Shown here one piece after another: positions 7,152 through 14,914 of a DNA stretch of 64,000 nucleotides. The translations under genes and the position numbers were made by a program. The first letter of the stretch is position 1; each line of letters begins with the position of its first letter. This DNA comes from a virus. Below the pieces are notes generated by a model that saw nothing but the letters and a program-made list of their open reading frames with translations, did no database searches and had not been told where the DNA came from. The stretch spans positions 17,517 to 81,516 of IMG/VR virus record IMGVR_UViG_3300047472_000134; one strand, 5' to 3'.

Positions 7152-8687
7152 ATGACTGCGAAACCTGCTGTGCAGACAGCGGGCAGCTTTGTGCTGCCTG
7201 CAGATATTGAACGCTATGACGACAAGGTCACCGTGACCCTGCCTCATGGCTCGCTGATGTTCGACACGGAATTCTCCAAGGGCTGGGGCTACCGCTCGAT
7301 CACTGTCCTTTCCAACGACGGTGACATCACGGTCGACGGCCAGTCAGTAACTGGGCTCGCAGAAATCTCGCGGCTCTATGGCTCATATGCCAAGGCGATC
7401 CACGTCCATCGCTCGGCAACCAACATGGCCACCGAGCTGCACCACAACGAGGTGCTGCCCTCACATGACAATAACCCTTGGCTGCGCCACCAGTGGTACC
7501 GCGACAACTTCCTTCGCTGGGTTGAGCTTATGCCGCGGCCGAGTGCAACGGTGCCTGGCGCCGTTGCCTACTACCAGAACCTGGACAAGCGCACCCGCAA
7601 CATCCTGACGCCGATCAAGCCTGGACGCTTCCTGAAGAAATTCTTCGGGGACATCCTTTCCGAAGAACAGATCCATAGCGCTGCCATGGAATGGGCATCT
7701 CGGAACGAGGGCATTCAGGTCCGCGTCACCCAGGACGCGGACGAGATCCAGACCATCTACCAGGCACACCACTTCGGCTCGTGCATGTGGTTCCCAAGTG
7801 GTGGGTACGAGGGTCACGTCCACCCTGCCCGCGTCTATGCTGGGCCGGATCTGGGCATCGCGTACATCGGAACGGTGGATGATCCGATCGCTCGCTGCGT
7901 CGTCTATCCTCAGAAAAAGCTCTACGTCTCGATCTACGGTGACGAGACCCGCATGGAGCCCCTCCTCCGCGAGATGGGCTACCGAAATGGCCATGGCCAC
8001 GAGTGGCATGGTGCTCGCATCCAGCGCATCGAGTATGGGAACGACAGGTTCATCCTGCCTTATCTCGACATGACCAGCGGTGTCGATGACCTCGGTGATT
8101 ACCTGCGGCTGGGTGGCTCGATCGAGTACGACAGCGACAGCGGAGTCACTCATCGCGACGACCGCACGGCGTGTGATGAGTGCAACGGTCGCTATGACAG
8201 GGAAGATATCACCTACATCGCGCACCTACAGCTCGATGTCTGCGATGACTGCTGCCACTCGAACTTCTTCTACTGCCATGGTGACCAAGAGTACCATCGT
8301 GACAGTGATCAAGCCACCACTCCTGGCGCCGGCTATTCCTACTCTGAGCACTTCGTCGAGAAGAGCAACGACTGGTTCAAGTGCGAGGGTCGTGAGGAAT
8401 GGTTCCAGAAGGACCGCGTCACCTACATCACCTGTGCAAGTGATATGACGTATTGCCTGAGCTACGCTCAGGACAACGGCTACTACTGTGAGTATTCACA
8501 GAAGTGGTTCGTGGATGAAGGCTGGAATGCGAGAGTAGAACTCGCGAACGGCAAAGAGGTCAATATAAACGAGTTCGGCTCCAAGGAGGAGTTCGAAACC
8601 TTCGTTGAGACCGAAGGCACCACGATGGTGTGCCTCCCCTCCGACAATCAGCTCGAACTCGAGCTCCCCCTTCAGGAAGCAGCATAA
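7152..8687 (+). CDS. Large Cys/His-rich protein, unknown function
   Basis: This 511-residue protein has a beta-rich N-terminal third (GSLMFDTEFSKGWGYRSITV), a middle domain with YHRDNFLRW-type aromatic segments, and a C-terminal third with at least three zinc-ribbon-like pairs (CDECNG, CDDCC, and single Cys in FYCHGD, FKCEG, YYCEYSQKWF). The alternation of short Cys pairs with acidic and aromatic residues suggests several treble-clef or ribbon folds. I do not recognise its role. Its stop overlaps the start of the M20-like peptidase (TAATG), so the two are co-translated and may act together. Confidence 0.75.
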   Translation: MTAKPAVQTAGSFVLPADIERYDDKVTVTLPHGSLMFDTEFSKGWGYRSITVLSNDGDITVDGQSVTGLAEISRLYGSYAKAIHVHRSATNMATELHHNEVLPSHDNNPWLRHQWYRDNFLRWVELMPRPSATVPGAVAYYQNLDKRTRNILTPIKPGRFLKKFFGDILSEEQIHSAAMEWASRNEGIQVRVTQDADEIQTIYQAHHFGSCMWFPSGGYEGHVHPARVYAGPDLGIAYIGTVDDPIARCVVYPQKKLYVSIYGDETRMEPLLREMGYRNGHGHEWHGARIQRIEYGNDRFILPYLDMTSGVDDLGDYLRLGGSIEYDSDSGVTHRDDRTACDECNGRYDREDITYIAHLQLDVCDDCCHSNFFYCHGDQEYHRDSDQATTPGAGYSYSEHFVEKSNDWFKCEGREEWFQKDRVTYITCASDMTYCLSYAQDNGYYCEYSQKWFVDEGWNARVELANGKEVNINEFGSKEEFETFVETEGTTMVCLPSDNQLELELPLQEAA

Positions 8688-9580
8688 TGATCGACACTCT
8701 GCTCGACATGTTCTCCTATCAGCGCCCCTGTGGGGGAGCGACGGAGAAACTTTTCATCGCCAAGTACCTCTCGGCCTTCCAGCCGGATGAATACGAGAAC
8801 CTGGTCCTGACCGTGGGCAGCAACCCGCGGATCCTCTTCTCGAGCCACATGGACACAGTCCATCGCTTCGATGGGATCAACAACACCCTCAAGTTCGACG
8901 GCCAGTTCCTGTCACAGACCGGCTCGAACTGCCTTGGCGCCGACGACACAGCTGGCGTCTTCCTGATGCTGGAGATGATCAAGGCCGAGATCCCCGGCGT
9001 CTACGTGATCCACTTCGGTGAGGAATGTGGTGGCATCGGGTCGAAGAGCCTGGCGAAAGGTAATCCGGACTTCTTCCGGGATATCGACATCGCGATCGCC
9101 TTCGACCGCATGGGTTATGAGGACATCATCACCCACCAATGCTTTCAGCAGACAGCCTCTGACGCCTTCGCTCTATCCTTTGCGGCCGAGCTGGGCGGCA
9201 GCTTCAAGCCGAGCGACGACGGCGTCTACACGGACACGGCCGAGTATGCCCACCTCGTTCCGGAATGCACCAACATCTCGGTCGGCTACTTCAACCAGCA
9301 CAACAAGGGCGAAACGCAGGACGTCCGCTTCCTGCTGGCGCTACGCGAAGCGCTGCTCCAGGTCCGATGGGAGAACCTCGTCGTCGAGCGCGATCCGAGC
9401 GAGGTGGTGAAGAAGAAGTCGAGCTACTCCTACAAGTTCGAGAGGCGGCTTGAGGAGCGCAGCATGCGGGATCTCGTCTGGGACTACCCGGATATCGCGG
9501 CTGACGTCATCCGCGCCATGGGCATTACGGTCGAGGATTTCGTGATCGCGATCGAGGAGCAGTACGGTGTCGCAGCCTAA
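8687..9580 (+). CDS. M20-like zinc peptidase/deacetylase
   Basis: This 297-residue protein resembles M20-type metallohydrolases, which use two metal ions to remove residues or acyl groups from small peptides and amino acids. Visible metal-site motifs are SSHMDTVH (His54, Asp56), GADDTAG (about Asp86) and HFGEECGGIGS (Glu pair near 113). The family's dimerisation domain is much reduced compared with the usual 370-400 residues. Start ATG 8687 overlaps the previous stop. A free-standing cytoplasmic M20 enzyme is unusual for a phage; the substrate cannot be told from sequence. Confidence 0.75.
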   Translation: MIDTLLDMFSYQRPCGGATEKLFIAKYLSAFQPDEYENLVLTVGSNPRILFSSHMDTVHRFDGINNTLKFDGQFLSQTGSNCLGADDTAGVFLMLEMIKAEIPGVYVIHFGEECGGIGSKSLAKGNPDFFRDIDIAIAFDRMGYEDIITHQCFQQTASDAFALSFAAELGGSFKPSDDGVYTDTAEYAHLVPECTNISVGYFNQHNKGETQDVRFLLALREALLQVRWENLVVERDPSEVVKKKSSYSYKFERRLEERSMRDLVWDYPDIAADVIRAMGITVEDFVIAIEEQYGVAA

Positions 9581-9815
9581 CTTCACCGTCAGCAAGACTG
9601 GTTCATGCTGGCTCGAGGGCGTGGGGCACTGCTCCTCACGCGACCTCCCTGCCCTCCTCTCAGTCCGATATGACGCAGTCGTCGAGCTCCAATGGGAGTT
9701 CATCGACACCTGCATCATCTGGCTGACCTTCGAAAAGATCCACGTCCTCAAAAACGGGGTGCAGAACTCTGCTCCTTGGTACAACACGGATATACTTAGG
9801 AGTTACTGTCAGTGA
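9567..9815 (+). CDS. Unknown small protein
   Basis: This 82-residue frame opens with GTG 9567 inside the end of the peptidase gene and closes 4 bp into the next. It has a central aromatic-hydrophobic strand pair (VVELQWEFIDTCIIWLTF). No family is recognised. Confidence 0.55.
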   Translation: MSQPNFTVSKTGSCWLEGVGHCSSRDLPALLSVRYDAVVELQWEFIDTCIIWLTFEKIHVLKNGVQNSAPWYNTDILRSYCQ

Positions 9816-10213
9816 ATAAATCGAACCTGACGATACTTGCCGACTACCTCGACACCCTCCCCTCCCCTCAATTCGACATGACCTACTTCGCCCGCGACGA
9901 ACACGACGAGGTGCTCACCAGACCGGTGACCCACGAATGTGCGACCGTCGCATGCGCCGTAGGTTGGGGACCAGCTGCGGGAATCCCGGTCAACGACGCC
10001 TCCTGCTGGACACAGTACAGCCGTGACGCGTTCGGCCTCGAGCCCAATCTCGACGCCTGGAACTGGTGCTTCGCTGGAGCCTGGTCTCACATCGACAACT
10101 CACCGGCCGGCGCCGCCAAGCGGATCCGCCACCTCATAGAGGTCGGTCTTCCGTGGGACGCGGAGAGGCAGCGCCATGGACTGACACCGTACATTTTTGG
10201 AGTGAAGCATTGA
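9812..10213 (+). CDS. Unknown protein, possible distant DUF6197 relative
   Basis: This 133-residue protein has DMTYFARDEHDE followed by CATVACAVGWGP, the same order (ARD, then C-x-x-GA-like) as the four DUF6197-like paralogues, but lacks their ND..THAEV ending. GTG at 9812 overlaps the upstream stop and its own stop overlaps the TTG start of the glutaredoxin gene. The relationship to the paralogues is inferred from a short pattern only. Confidence 0.65.
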   Translation: MNKSNLTILADYLDTLPSPQFDMTYFARDEHDEVLTRPVTHECATVACAVGWGPAAGIPVNDASCWTQYSRDAFGLEPNLDAWNWCFAGAWSHIDNSPAGAAKRIRHLIEVGLPWDAERQRHGLTPYIFGVKH

Positions 10214-10410
10214 AATACATCATCCTCGCCCGCGACGGCTGCAGCTACTGCGACATGGCCAAGGCCATGCTGCCGGATGCGATCGTCTTGAACGACTACA
10301 CGGCTCACCTGATCGTCAAGGAAGGCGGCTTCGGTACCTTCCCGCAGATCTTCCACAACGGCAAGCACATCGGAGGCTACACTGAGCTCCTCTCCTACCG
10401 ACCAGACTGA
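10210..10410 (+). CDS. Glutaredoxin
   Basis: This 66-residue minimal glutaredoxin has the active-site pair CSYC at residues 11-14, the cis-proline segment TFPQIFHNG and the GG of HIGGY that contacts glutathione. TTG 10210 follows GGAGTGA at a good distance and the frame begins directly with the first beta strand, so the start is well supported. It most likely re-reduces the phage ribonucleotide reductase at 41.8 kb, although it is encoded 31 kb away. Length is short but within the range of phage glutaredoxins. Confidence 0.85.
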   Translation: MKYIILARDGCSYCDMAKAMLPDAIVLNDYTAHLIVKEGGFGTFPQIFHNGKHIGGYTELLSYRPD

Positions 10411-10618
10411 GTACCGGCTCGGATCGAGCGCAGCTATCTATGCGCCGGGGATCGTGAACTGGGCAATTCACGGCTACTGGAACAGGCCCGACCGCCCTCA
10501 CCTCGAGAACACGATCGCCAACGGCTGGAAGATTCCCGTCGAGGCTGTCCGCGCCCTTCTGTCGAAGAAGGTGCCGTACACGATCGAGGGCGAGACGGTG
10601 GTGTTCACCCATGGCTAG
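10382..10618 (+). CDS. Unknown protein with a CTG start
   Basis: This 78-residue frame runs between the glutaredoxin and the gene at 10611. It has no ATG, GTG or TTG at a suitable place. CTG 10382 lies 5 bp after a perfect GGAGG and gives a protein with good composition (AIYAPGIVNWAIHGYWNRPD, then WKIPVEAVRALLSKK), ending inside the next gene's first codons. It would be missed by standard start rules. No family is recognised. Confidence 0.6.
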   Translation: MSSSPTDQTEYRLGSSAAIYAPGIVNWAIHGYWNRPDRPHLENTIANGWKIPVEAVRALLSKKVPYTIEGETVVFTHG

Positions 10619-10853
10619 ACAGTATGTGATCACCGAGCCTGAATACCAGTCGCTCCTCGACAGGCTCGACTTGGTCAACCTGCGAATGTCGAATGTCTGC
10701 GACCCCTACCGCCACCTCGACGACGCTTGGCGCAACCTGACCGACAAGGAGAAGGAGAACTGCAAGGCAGCGATCGACAACATCCACCGTGGGTTCCACT
10801 TCGTCGTCGTGCGTTGGGCTCAGGAGATGGGCTTCGACGGGAGGCGCAAATGA
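10611..10853 (+). CDS. Unknown helical protein
   Basis: This 80-residue, mostly helical protein (SLLDRLDLVNLRMSNVCDPY) overlaps both neighbours by a few bases. No family is recognised. Confidence 0.65.
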   Translation: MARQYVITEPEYQSLLDRLDLVNLRMSNVCDPYRHLDDAWRNLTDKEKENCKAAIDNIHRGFHFVVVRWAQEMGFDGRRK

Positions 10854-11065
10854 AGATCGAGAGAACCTCACGCGGATTCGCGATCGTCAAGTTCACCGAT
10901 CGCTATGGCGTCGATTGCAGTCTGCAGAAAAGCAGCCTCGCATTCGAGGACGCCATCTGGCTGGGCACGTCGGATCGCATGCACCTGACCCAGGACATGG
11001 TCCGCGATTTGCTGCCCCTCCTCACTCGCTTTGCTGAGACCGGCGAGATCCATGAGGACACCTGA
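10850..11065 (+). CDS. Unknown small protein
   Basis: This 71-residue protein begins MKIERTSRGFAIVKFTDRYG, a beta-hairpin pattern common in small phage proteins, followed by a helical end. ATG 10850 overlaps the preceding TGA and GGGAGG lies upstream. Confidence 0.65.
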   Translation: MKIERTSRGFAIVKFTDRYGVDCSLQKSSLAFEDAIWLGTSDRMHLTQDMVRDLLPLLTRFAETGEIHEDT

Positions 11066-11300
11066 CAGTGTCCGCTACAGCTTAGGCTACGATGATTGGG
11101 GCAACCACCCTGCCCTTCTCCACCCGAATGACAAACTCGCCATTGACGGCGAGATCGACAACGGGCGCTACGGCAAGACCGGCGTGCCTCGAGCTGGTGG
11201 CGAGACGATCTGCAAGTGCGGCTTCTCGTTCTACCTTCACCCGCCGGTCCAAGGCGCTCTCTACTTCACCCGAACATGCGAAGGCATCGTCAAACTATAA
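11052..11300 (+). CDS. Unknown small protein
   Basis: This 82-residue protein begins MRTPDSVRYSLGYDDWGNHP and has a single CKCGF motif plus one later Cys. ATG 11052 lies inside the end of the upstream gene. It is the last gene before the partition-site repeats. Confidence 0.6.
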   Translation: MRTPDSVRYSLGYDDWGNHPALLHPNDKLAIDGEIDNGRYGKTGVPRAGGETICKCGFSFYLHPPVQGALYFTRTCEGIVKL

Positions 11301-11302
11301 AC

Positions 11303-11334
11303 TGCGTTGACGCACGTTAACGCACATCAACGCA
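11303..11334. repeat. Partition-site-like palindrome array 1
   Basis: An inverted repeat with outer arms TGCGTTGA (11303-11310) and TCAACGCA (11327-11334) surrounds a GTTAAC centre (CGCACGTTAACGCAC). Related palindromes lie at 11558, 11597 and 13512, all around the parA operon. Clusters of such sites are typical of centromeres bound by a ParA partner protein. Confidence 0.65.
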
Positions 11335-11343
11335 GGAACATTA

Positions 11344-11559
11344 ATGAGCAGAAAGATTACCTCGGTCATCGGACCAGAACCGATGCGAACAGGCGAAGAT
11401 CCCGATTTCTACTCGGTCGGGCGTAACGACGTCACCAAGATCGATGAGTGGGAGCAGAATCTCGGCTCCTACGCCATCATCTGGTTTGAGGTCTACACCT
11501 CAAAAGGCCTGCTGGCGAAGATGAACGCGATGCATGTCGCCGCTGTGCGTTATGACTGA
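11344..11559 (+). CDS. Unknown protein between partition-site repeats
   Basis: This 71-residue protein begins MSRKITSVIGPEPMRTGEDP. It lies between two blocks of GTTAAC palindromes and its stop overlaps the second block. No family is recognised; position suggests it could belong to the partition locus. Confidence 0.6.
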   Translation: MSRKITSVIGPEPMRTGEDPDFYSVGRNDVTKIDEWEQNLGSYAIIWFEVYTSKGLLAKMNAMHVAAVRYD

Positions 11560-11611
11560 CGCACGTTAACGCATGACGCATTGTGCAGCATTTTGAGGCA
11601 TGTTAACGTCC
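11545..11611. repeat. Partition-site-like palindrome array 2 and promoter region
   Basis: This block contains GACGCACGTTAACGCA (11558-11573), GCATGACGCATTGTGCAGC and GGCATGTTAACGTCC (11597-11611). A TTGACA hexamer follows at 11621-11626, 41 bp before the parA ATG, so a protein bound here would cover or flank the parA promoter. Autoregulation of a par operon from its own centromere sites is the expected arrangement. Confidence 0.65.
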
Positions 11612-11666
11612 TGTAAGGCATTGACATGCACTCTGCTGCTACAACAACAACGCTTAAAGGACGCAC

Positions 11667-12341
11667 ATGCCCGTAATTACGGTAGCGAACCCCAAGGGTG
11701 GGGCAGGGAAGTCGACCACGACTCTCGTCCTCGCCTCCACCCTGGCCTCCCGCGGCGCCAGTGTCATCATCCTGGACTGTGATCCGAACCAACCCATCAC
11801 TGGATGGAGGGGAGGGGACTCAAAGAGCAAGGTCATCGTCGATGGCGACGTCAACGAGAGCAACGTCACATCGAAGCTCGACCAATACCGGAAGGAATAC
11901 CAGTTCGTGTTCGTCGATCTCGAGGGCACAGCCAGCCGGTTGATGTCGCGGGCTCTGGCTCGAGCCAACTTGGCCGTCATTCCGATCCAAGCCAGCCCGA
12001 CAGATGCAGAGCTGGCTGCGAAAGCTATTCGCCTGATCCAGGAAGAGGAGCAGGCATTCGAGAAGACGATCCCGTATCGGATCCTCTTCACCCGCACGAG
12101 CCCAGTCATCGCGACCAAGCTAGAGAAAGCCATCCTCGCCCAATTGAAGGGAGGGGAGGTGCCAACCTTCAGCAACCACCTGAATGAGCGTGCGGCTTAC
12201 AAGTCGCTCTTCTATCACCAGCTGGATCTGGACGAACTGGACTCGAATGAAGTTAATGGCCTCCCGCAGGCTAGAGAAAATGCACTGCGCCTGGCTGAAG
12301 AGCTCATCGAGCTGGTCGTGCAGAAGAAAGAAGCAGCATGA
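11667..12341 (+). CDS. parA: ParA-type partition ATPase
   Basis: This 224-residue protein has the deviant Walker A motif KGGAGKST (residues 10-17), the switch segment LDCDPNQP (about 35-42) and FVDLEGTAS as Walker B. It belongs to the short ParA class (VirC1/ParF-like, no N-terminal HTH), which positions plasmid copies by ATP-driven gradients on the nucleoid. The partner gene overlaps its stop by 4 bp. Flanking palindromes complete a plasmid-type partition locus. The phage may therefore be kept as a low-copy plasmid during lysogeny; that is inference from family and context. Confidence 0.88.
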   Translation: MPVITVANPKGGAGKSTTTLVLASTLASRGASVIILDCDPNQPITGWRGGDSKSKVIVDGDVNESNVTSKLDQYRKEYQFVFVDLEGTASRLMSRALARANLAVIPIQASPTDAELAAKAIRLIQEEEQAFEKTIPYRILFTRTSPVIATKLEKAILAQLKGGEVPTFSNHLNERAAYKSLFYHQLDLDELDSNEVNGLPQARENALRLAEELIELVVQKKEAA

Positions 12342-12625
12342 CCGGCAAGAACCTTGGCTTCGGCCGTCTCGCAGAAATCAAGCCAGAGGCCGATGAGCCG
12401 GCGCCGATCCCTGACCGGAAGGTCGACGAAGTGGCCGAGAAGCATGGTTTCGTCAGCCGCGAGCCGGTCCAGAAAATTGTCCGCCGGAAAGAAGCGGAGC
12501 CTAGTGGGAACCTGAACATCCGCCCGCCGCTCTCGACCTACAATCGGTTCGTCCAGTGGGCGATCGACAACAACCTCAGCTACCCGCAGGCTCTGAAGGA
12601 GCTGATGGATAGGGCCAAAATCTGA
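12338..12625 (+). CDS. Ribbon-helix-helix partition partner (ParG/Omega-like)
   Basis: This 95-residue protein has a flexible, charged N-terminal half and a C-terminal [21 protein letters not shown] segment, followed by a helix, that fits a ribbon-helix-helix DNA-binding fold. The N-terminal tail of such proteins stimulates the ParA ATPase. It overlaps parA by 4 bp (ATGA) and should bind the GTTAAC palindromes on either side of the operon. The assignment rests on fold pattern and position. Confidence 0.72.
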   Translation: MTGKNLGFGRLAEIKPEADEPAPIPDRKVDEVAEKHGFVSREPVQKIVRRKEAEPSGNLNIRPPLSTYNRFVQWAIDNNLSYPQALKELMDRAKI

Positions 12626-13506
12626 TGCCTCAAGAGTTTCAATCTCACATCACCTTCAGATGCCCCAAGTGTCGTGAAGTCTCGTCTGGTCCCGTGACCA
12701 TCCCAGAACCGGACTGGTCGGCCGCAGAGGAAATGTCAGACCTCAACTCCGAAGGCCAGATCTCTATCCAGTGCCAGTGGTGTGACACTGCTTACGATGC
12801 CTATGTCATAAACAACGCCGGTTCAGTATCAATTACGTTGATCGATTTTGAAGAGGTCGTGGTCGACGCGGACCATGCCTTTTACTCTTTCGATGAGGAC
12901 TGGCCTGAACCTGAACTACCAACTGACCCTGCGGATATTTTCGAGGACCTTCAGTCGGAAGTTACTCATTGGCTGAAGCAGCATGGCAATGGCGACGGAG
13001 GTGCTTTGATCAACCGAATGCTCTTTGCCTCGCTATTCAGTGGCCTCGAGTCATTCCTCAGCGATACTTTGATCAAAGCCGTCACAGAGCGTCCCGAGGC
13101 TCTCGCCAATCTGCTTGAGCACGACAAAGACATCCTGACCGAGAAATTCACACTCCTTGAGATATCTAAACACCCCAACCTAGTGGTTGACACAGTAACA
13201 ACCCATTTGCGGGAAATTCTCTACCACAATCTACCCAAGGTGAACGCTCTCTACCGCATTGCACTAGGCATTGACTTCTTCAAAATGCTTGACAAGGAGG
13301 AGGTCAAAACGCTCAACAACGCGGTCCAGCTTCGCCATCACTGCGTTCACCGCAATGGCAAAGACATCGACGGAAATCGCCTTGATGTTTTCACGCCAGA
13401 ATATGTCTCATCGATCCTCGATCTCACAACTTGGCTGGTCAGAAAACTAGATGCTGCAGTGAGCGGGAAGCGACTCATTATAGACGATGACGACCTCCCC
13501 TTTTGA
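12625..13506 (+). CDS. Zinc-ribbon + HEPN-like protein
   Basis: This 293-residue protein has an N-terminal zinc ribbon (CPKC at about 13-16 and CQWC at about 50-53). An acidic linker follows, then a helical C-terminal domain with R237-HHCV-H242 followed by RNGKD. R-x4-H is the catalytic signature of HEPN ribonucleases, which act in toxin-antitoxin, abortive infection and CRISPR effectors. Its start shares one base with the stop of the partition partner, so it is translated with ParA. Codon use looks less GC-biased than its neighbours. It could be an RNase guarding the phage-plasmid, an inactive HEPN binding protein, or a superinfection-exclusion factor. Confidence 0.68.
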   Translation: MPQEFQSHITFRCPKCREVSSGPVTIPEPDWSAAEEMSDLNSEGQISIQCQWCDTAYDAYVINNAGSVSITLIDFEEVVVDADHAFYSFDEDWPEPELPTDPADIFEDLQSEVTHWLKQHGNGDGGALINRMLFASLFSGLESFLSDTLIKAVTERPEALANLLEHDKDILTEKFTLLEISKHPNLVVDTVTTHLREILYHNLPKVNALYRIALGIDFFKMLDKEEVKTLNNAVQLRHHCVHRNGKDIDGNRLDVFTPEYVSSILDLTTWLVRKLDAAVSGKRLIIDDDDLPF

Positions 13507-13530
13507 CGCATCTGCGTTAACGCACGTCAT
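13505..13530. repeat. Partition-site-like palindrome 3
   Basis: The exact 12-bp palindrome TGCGTTAACGCA (13512-13523) is framed by GACG and CGTC arms. It begins on the stop codon of the HEPN gene and closes the parA-rhh-hepn block, matching the sites at 11.3 and 11.56 kb. Confidence 0.65.
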
Positions 13531-13537
13531 TCAATCA

Positions 13538-13568
13538 AAGCCTCGGCCCCGCCGGGGCTTTTTCTTTT
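13538..13568 (+). terminator. Terminator of the partition operon
   Basis: A GC-rich hairpin (AAGCC...GGCTT with an inner GCCCC/GGGGC) is followed by TTTTTCTTTT. It lies after the HEPN gene and separates the partition locus from the genes to the right. Confidence 0.75.
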
Positions 13569-13578
13569 GGAGAACACA

Positions 13579-14010
13579 ATGCTGCTCAGCCATAGCCAAG
13601 CCCGAGCAATCGCGGAAGCGACCTGGGGGAGGGGAGGGACGCACTCCTACGGCACCAACACAGCCGGCGCGTTCTACTTCTCCTGCTCCGGACATGGTGG
13701 CTTCGTCATCAGCCTCGACTCCTTGACCAATGAGGAGCTCGTCGAGATCAGCCCCTATATCAATATCGAGGAGGGAACGCTGTATCGATGGGGCCGGCGA
13801 ACCCGCTTCATGCATCCTTACCGAACGTCGGGCTTCAAGATCTCGTTCGACGCGACGATCGACAAGGTCAAGTTCTTCCTGCTCGAGGAGGACTGCGACT
13901 GGGCGCTGGCCTACGTCTTCACCGGAATCCGACACAAGACCGACCCGGTCACACCGATCCGGGCGCAAGAATCATTCGAGAGGTACCATGTCAAAGAACA
14001 ACGAGCCTAG
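13579..14010 (+). CDS. Unknown protein
   Basis: This 143-residue protein has a helical N-terminus (LLSHSQARAIAEATWG) and beta segments (AFYFSCSGHGGFVISLDSL). ATG 13579 follows GGAGA from the preceding terminator; TTG 13567 would extend it by four residues. It shares 23 bp with the next frame. No family is recognised. Confidence 0.7.
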   Translation: MLLSHSQARAIAEATWGRGGTHSYGTNTAGAFYFSCSGHGGFVISLDSLTNEELVEISPYINIEEGTLYRWGRRTRFMHPYRTSGFKISFDATIDKVKFFLLEEDCDWALAYVFTGIRHKTDPVTPIRAQESFERYHVKEQRA

Positions 14011-14551
14011 CGCCTGGCTGCACCCAGAAGCAGGGTGGGCGCACGCCAACTACGACGAGATCCGCAAGCATTGCCTGAACGACGGCCCTCTTCCAATTCC
14101 GCTCTATACCCACCCATCGCCCACTCATAATGTGAGCGGGCTGAGCGAAATATTAGCGCTTAACGACGCACTGATCTGGCTTCTCTGGATTTACCAAAAG
14201 AATGAGTTTGCGACCAGGCGGGAAATAGTAGAGGTCGCCTCCGGTCCTCAGGCTGGTTTGTCTGAGTTCGCCGCTGAACTCGTAGGCGACGTCGATGACG
14301 ACGTCGTCTCCACCGCCATGGCGAGATTTAAGTACCTCTGCTTGCGCCTCTGCCCAGAGTTGGGCTCTTTTCGAATAGCGGAATCCGTCGAGGATCAAGA
14401 GACCGATGATCCCCATCACAATGAGCCAGTGGACACCCCAGATCACCTCGCTACTCATTTGTCCATTGTGACATGCCTTCTTGGGGTGAGCAATCGCCCG
14501 CCCGTTGCCGCTCGGGCCCACCCCGCGCCCGTAACGAGGGAGGCCGAATGA
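13988..14551 (+). CDS. Unknown protein, C-terminal part antisense to another gene
   Basis: The first 45 residues or so (MSKNNEPSAWLHPEAGWAH, then PLPIPLYTHPS) look like a typical small phage protein. The remainder of the 187-residue frame is antisense to the leftward gene 14153-14458 and reads like antisense translation. The original gene probably ended near 14130 and lost its stop when the leftward gene arrived. Translation to 14551 is possible but unlikely to be functional. Confidence 0.45.
   Translation: MSKNNEPSAWLHPEAGWAHANYDEIRKHCLNDGPLPIPLYTHPSPTHNVSGLSEILALNDALIWLLWIYQKNEFATRREIVEVASGPQAGLSEFAAELVGDVDDDVVSTAMARFKYLCLRLCPELGSFRIAESVEDQETDDPHHNEPVDTPDHLATHLSIVTCLLGVSNRPPVAARAHPAPVTREAE
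14153..14458 (-). CDS. Membrane-anchored DUF3592-like protein
   Basis: This 101-residue leftward protein has an N-terminal membrane segment (residues 5-22, WGVHWLIVMGIIGLLILDGF). A beta-rich domain follows with DVVIDVAYEFSGELRQTS and LYYFPPGRKLILLVNPE, the pattern of DUF3592-type single-pass proteins. I chose ATG 14458 because upstream residues are not protein-like. It lies alone against the gene direction and opposite the end of the rightward frame at 13988, which points to a recent insertion. Function is unknown. Confidence 0.65.
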   Translation of the reverse strand: MSSEVIWGVHWLIVMGIIGLLILDGFRYSKRAQLWAEAQAEVLKSRHGGGDDVVIDVAYEFSGELRQTSLRTGGDLYYFPPGRKLILLVNPEKPDQCVVKR

Positions 14552-14901
14552 CCAACGTCTACTCAATCGACGTCAAAGTCTGGGCGACCGCCTACATCAA
14601 AGCCGAAACGCCAGAAGCTGCGGCCGAGATCGTTCGCAAGCTGCGGCGCGAGTGCCTGCAGATGCCGGAAGACAACTATGATGTTGGCGACGACCGCGTT
14701 CCCGTCTGCGAGATGCGGTTCGATCATTCGGACTTTCCGGAACTGAGCCTAGCCACCAACATGACCGTCGACGCGACGTTCATCGACAATATCAAGGCCA
14801 ATGAGCTAGAATTGGTCCACGAATCTGTTTTGAGGGCCGAAGCAGACGCACCGAGCTGCCAGCAGGTGCATCGGGAGGATGGTTCTCCCGACCAGGCGTA
14901 G
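14548..14901 (+). CDS. Unknown protein
   Basis: This 117-residue protein begins MTNVYSIDVKVWATAYIKAE with helix-forming AETPEAAAEIVRKL. ATG 14548 follows CGAGGGAGG, a strong Shine-Dalgarno. The stop lies in a 6-bp CCAGGC/GCCTGG hairpin at 14892-14906 and the candidate structured RNA begins directly after. Confidence 0.7.
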   Translation: MTNVYSIDVKVWATAYIKAETPEAAAEIVRKLRRECLQMPEDNYDVGDDRVPVCEMRFDHSDFPELSLATNMTVDATFIDNIKANELELVHESVLRAEADAPSCQQVHREDGSPDQA

Positions 14902-14914
14902 CCTGGCCCTCGAA

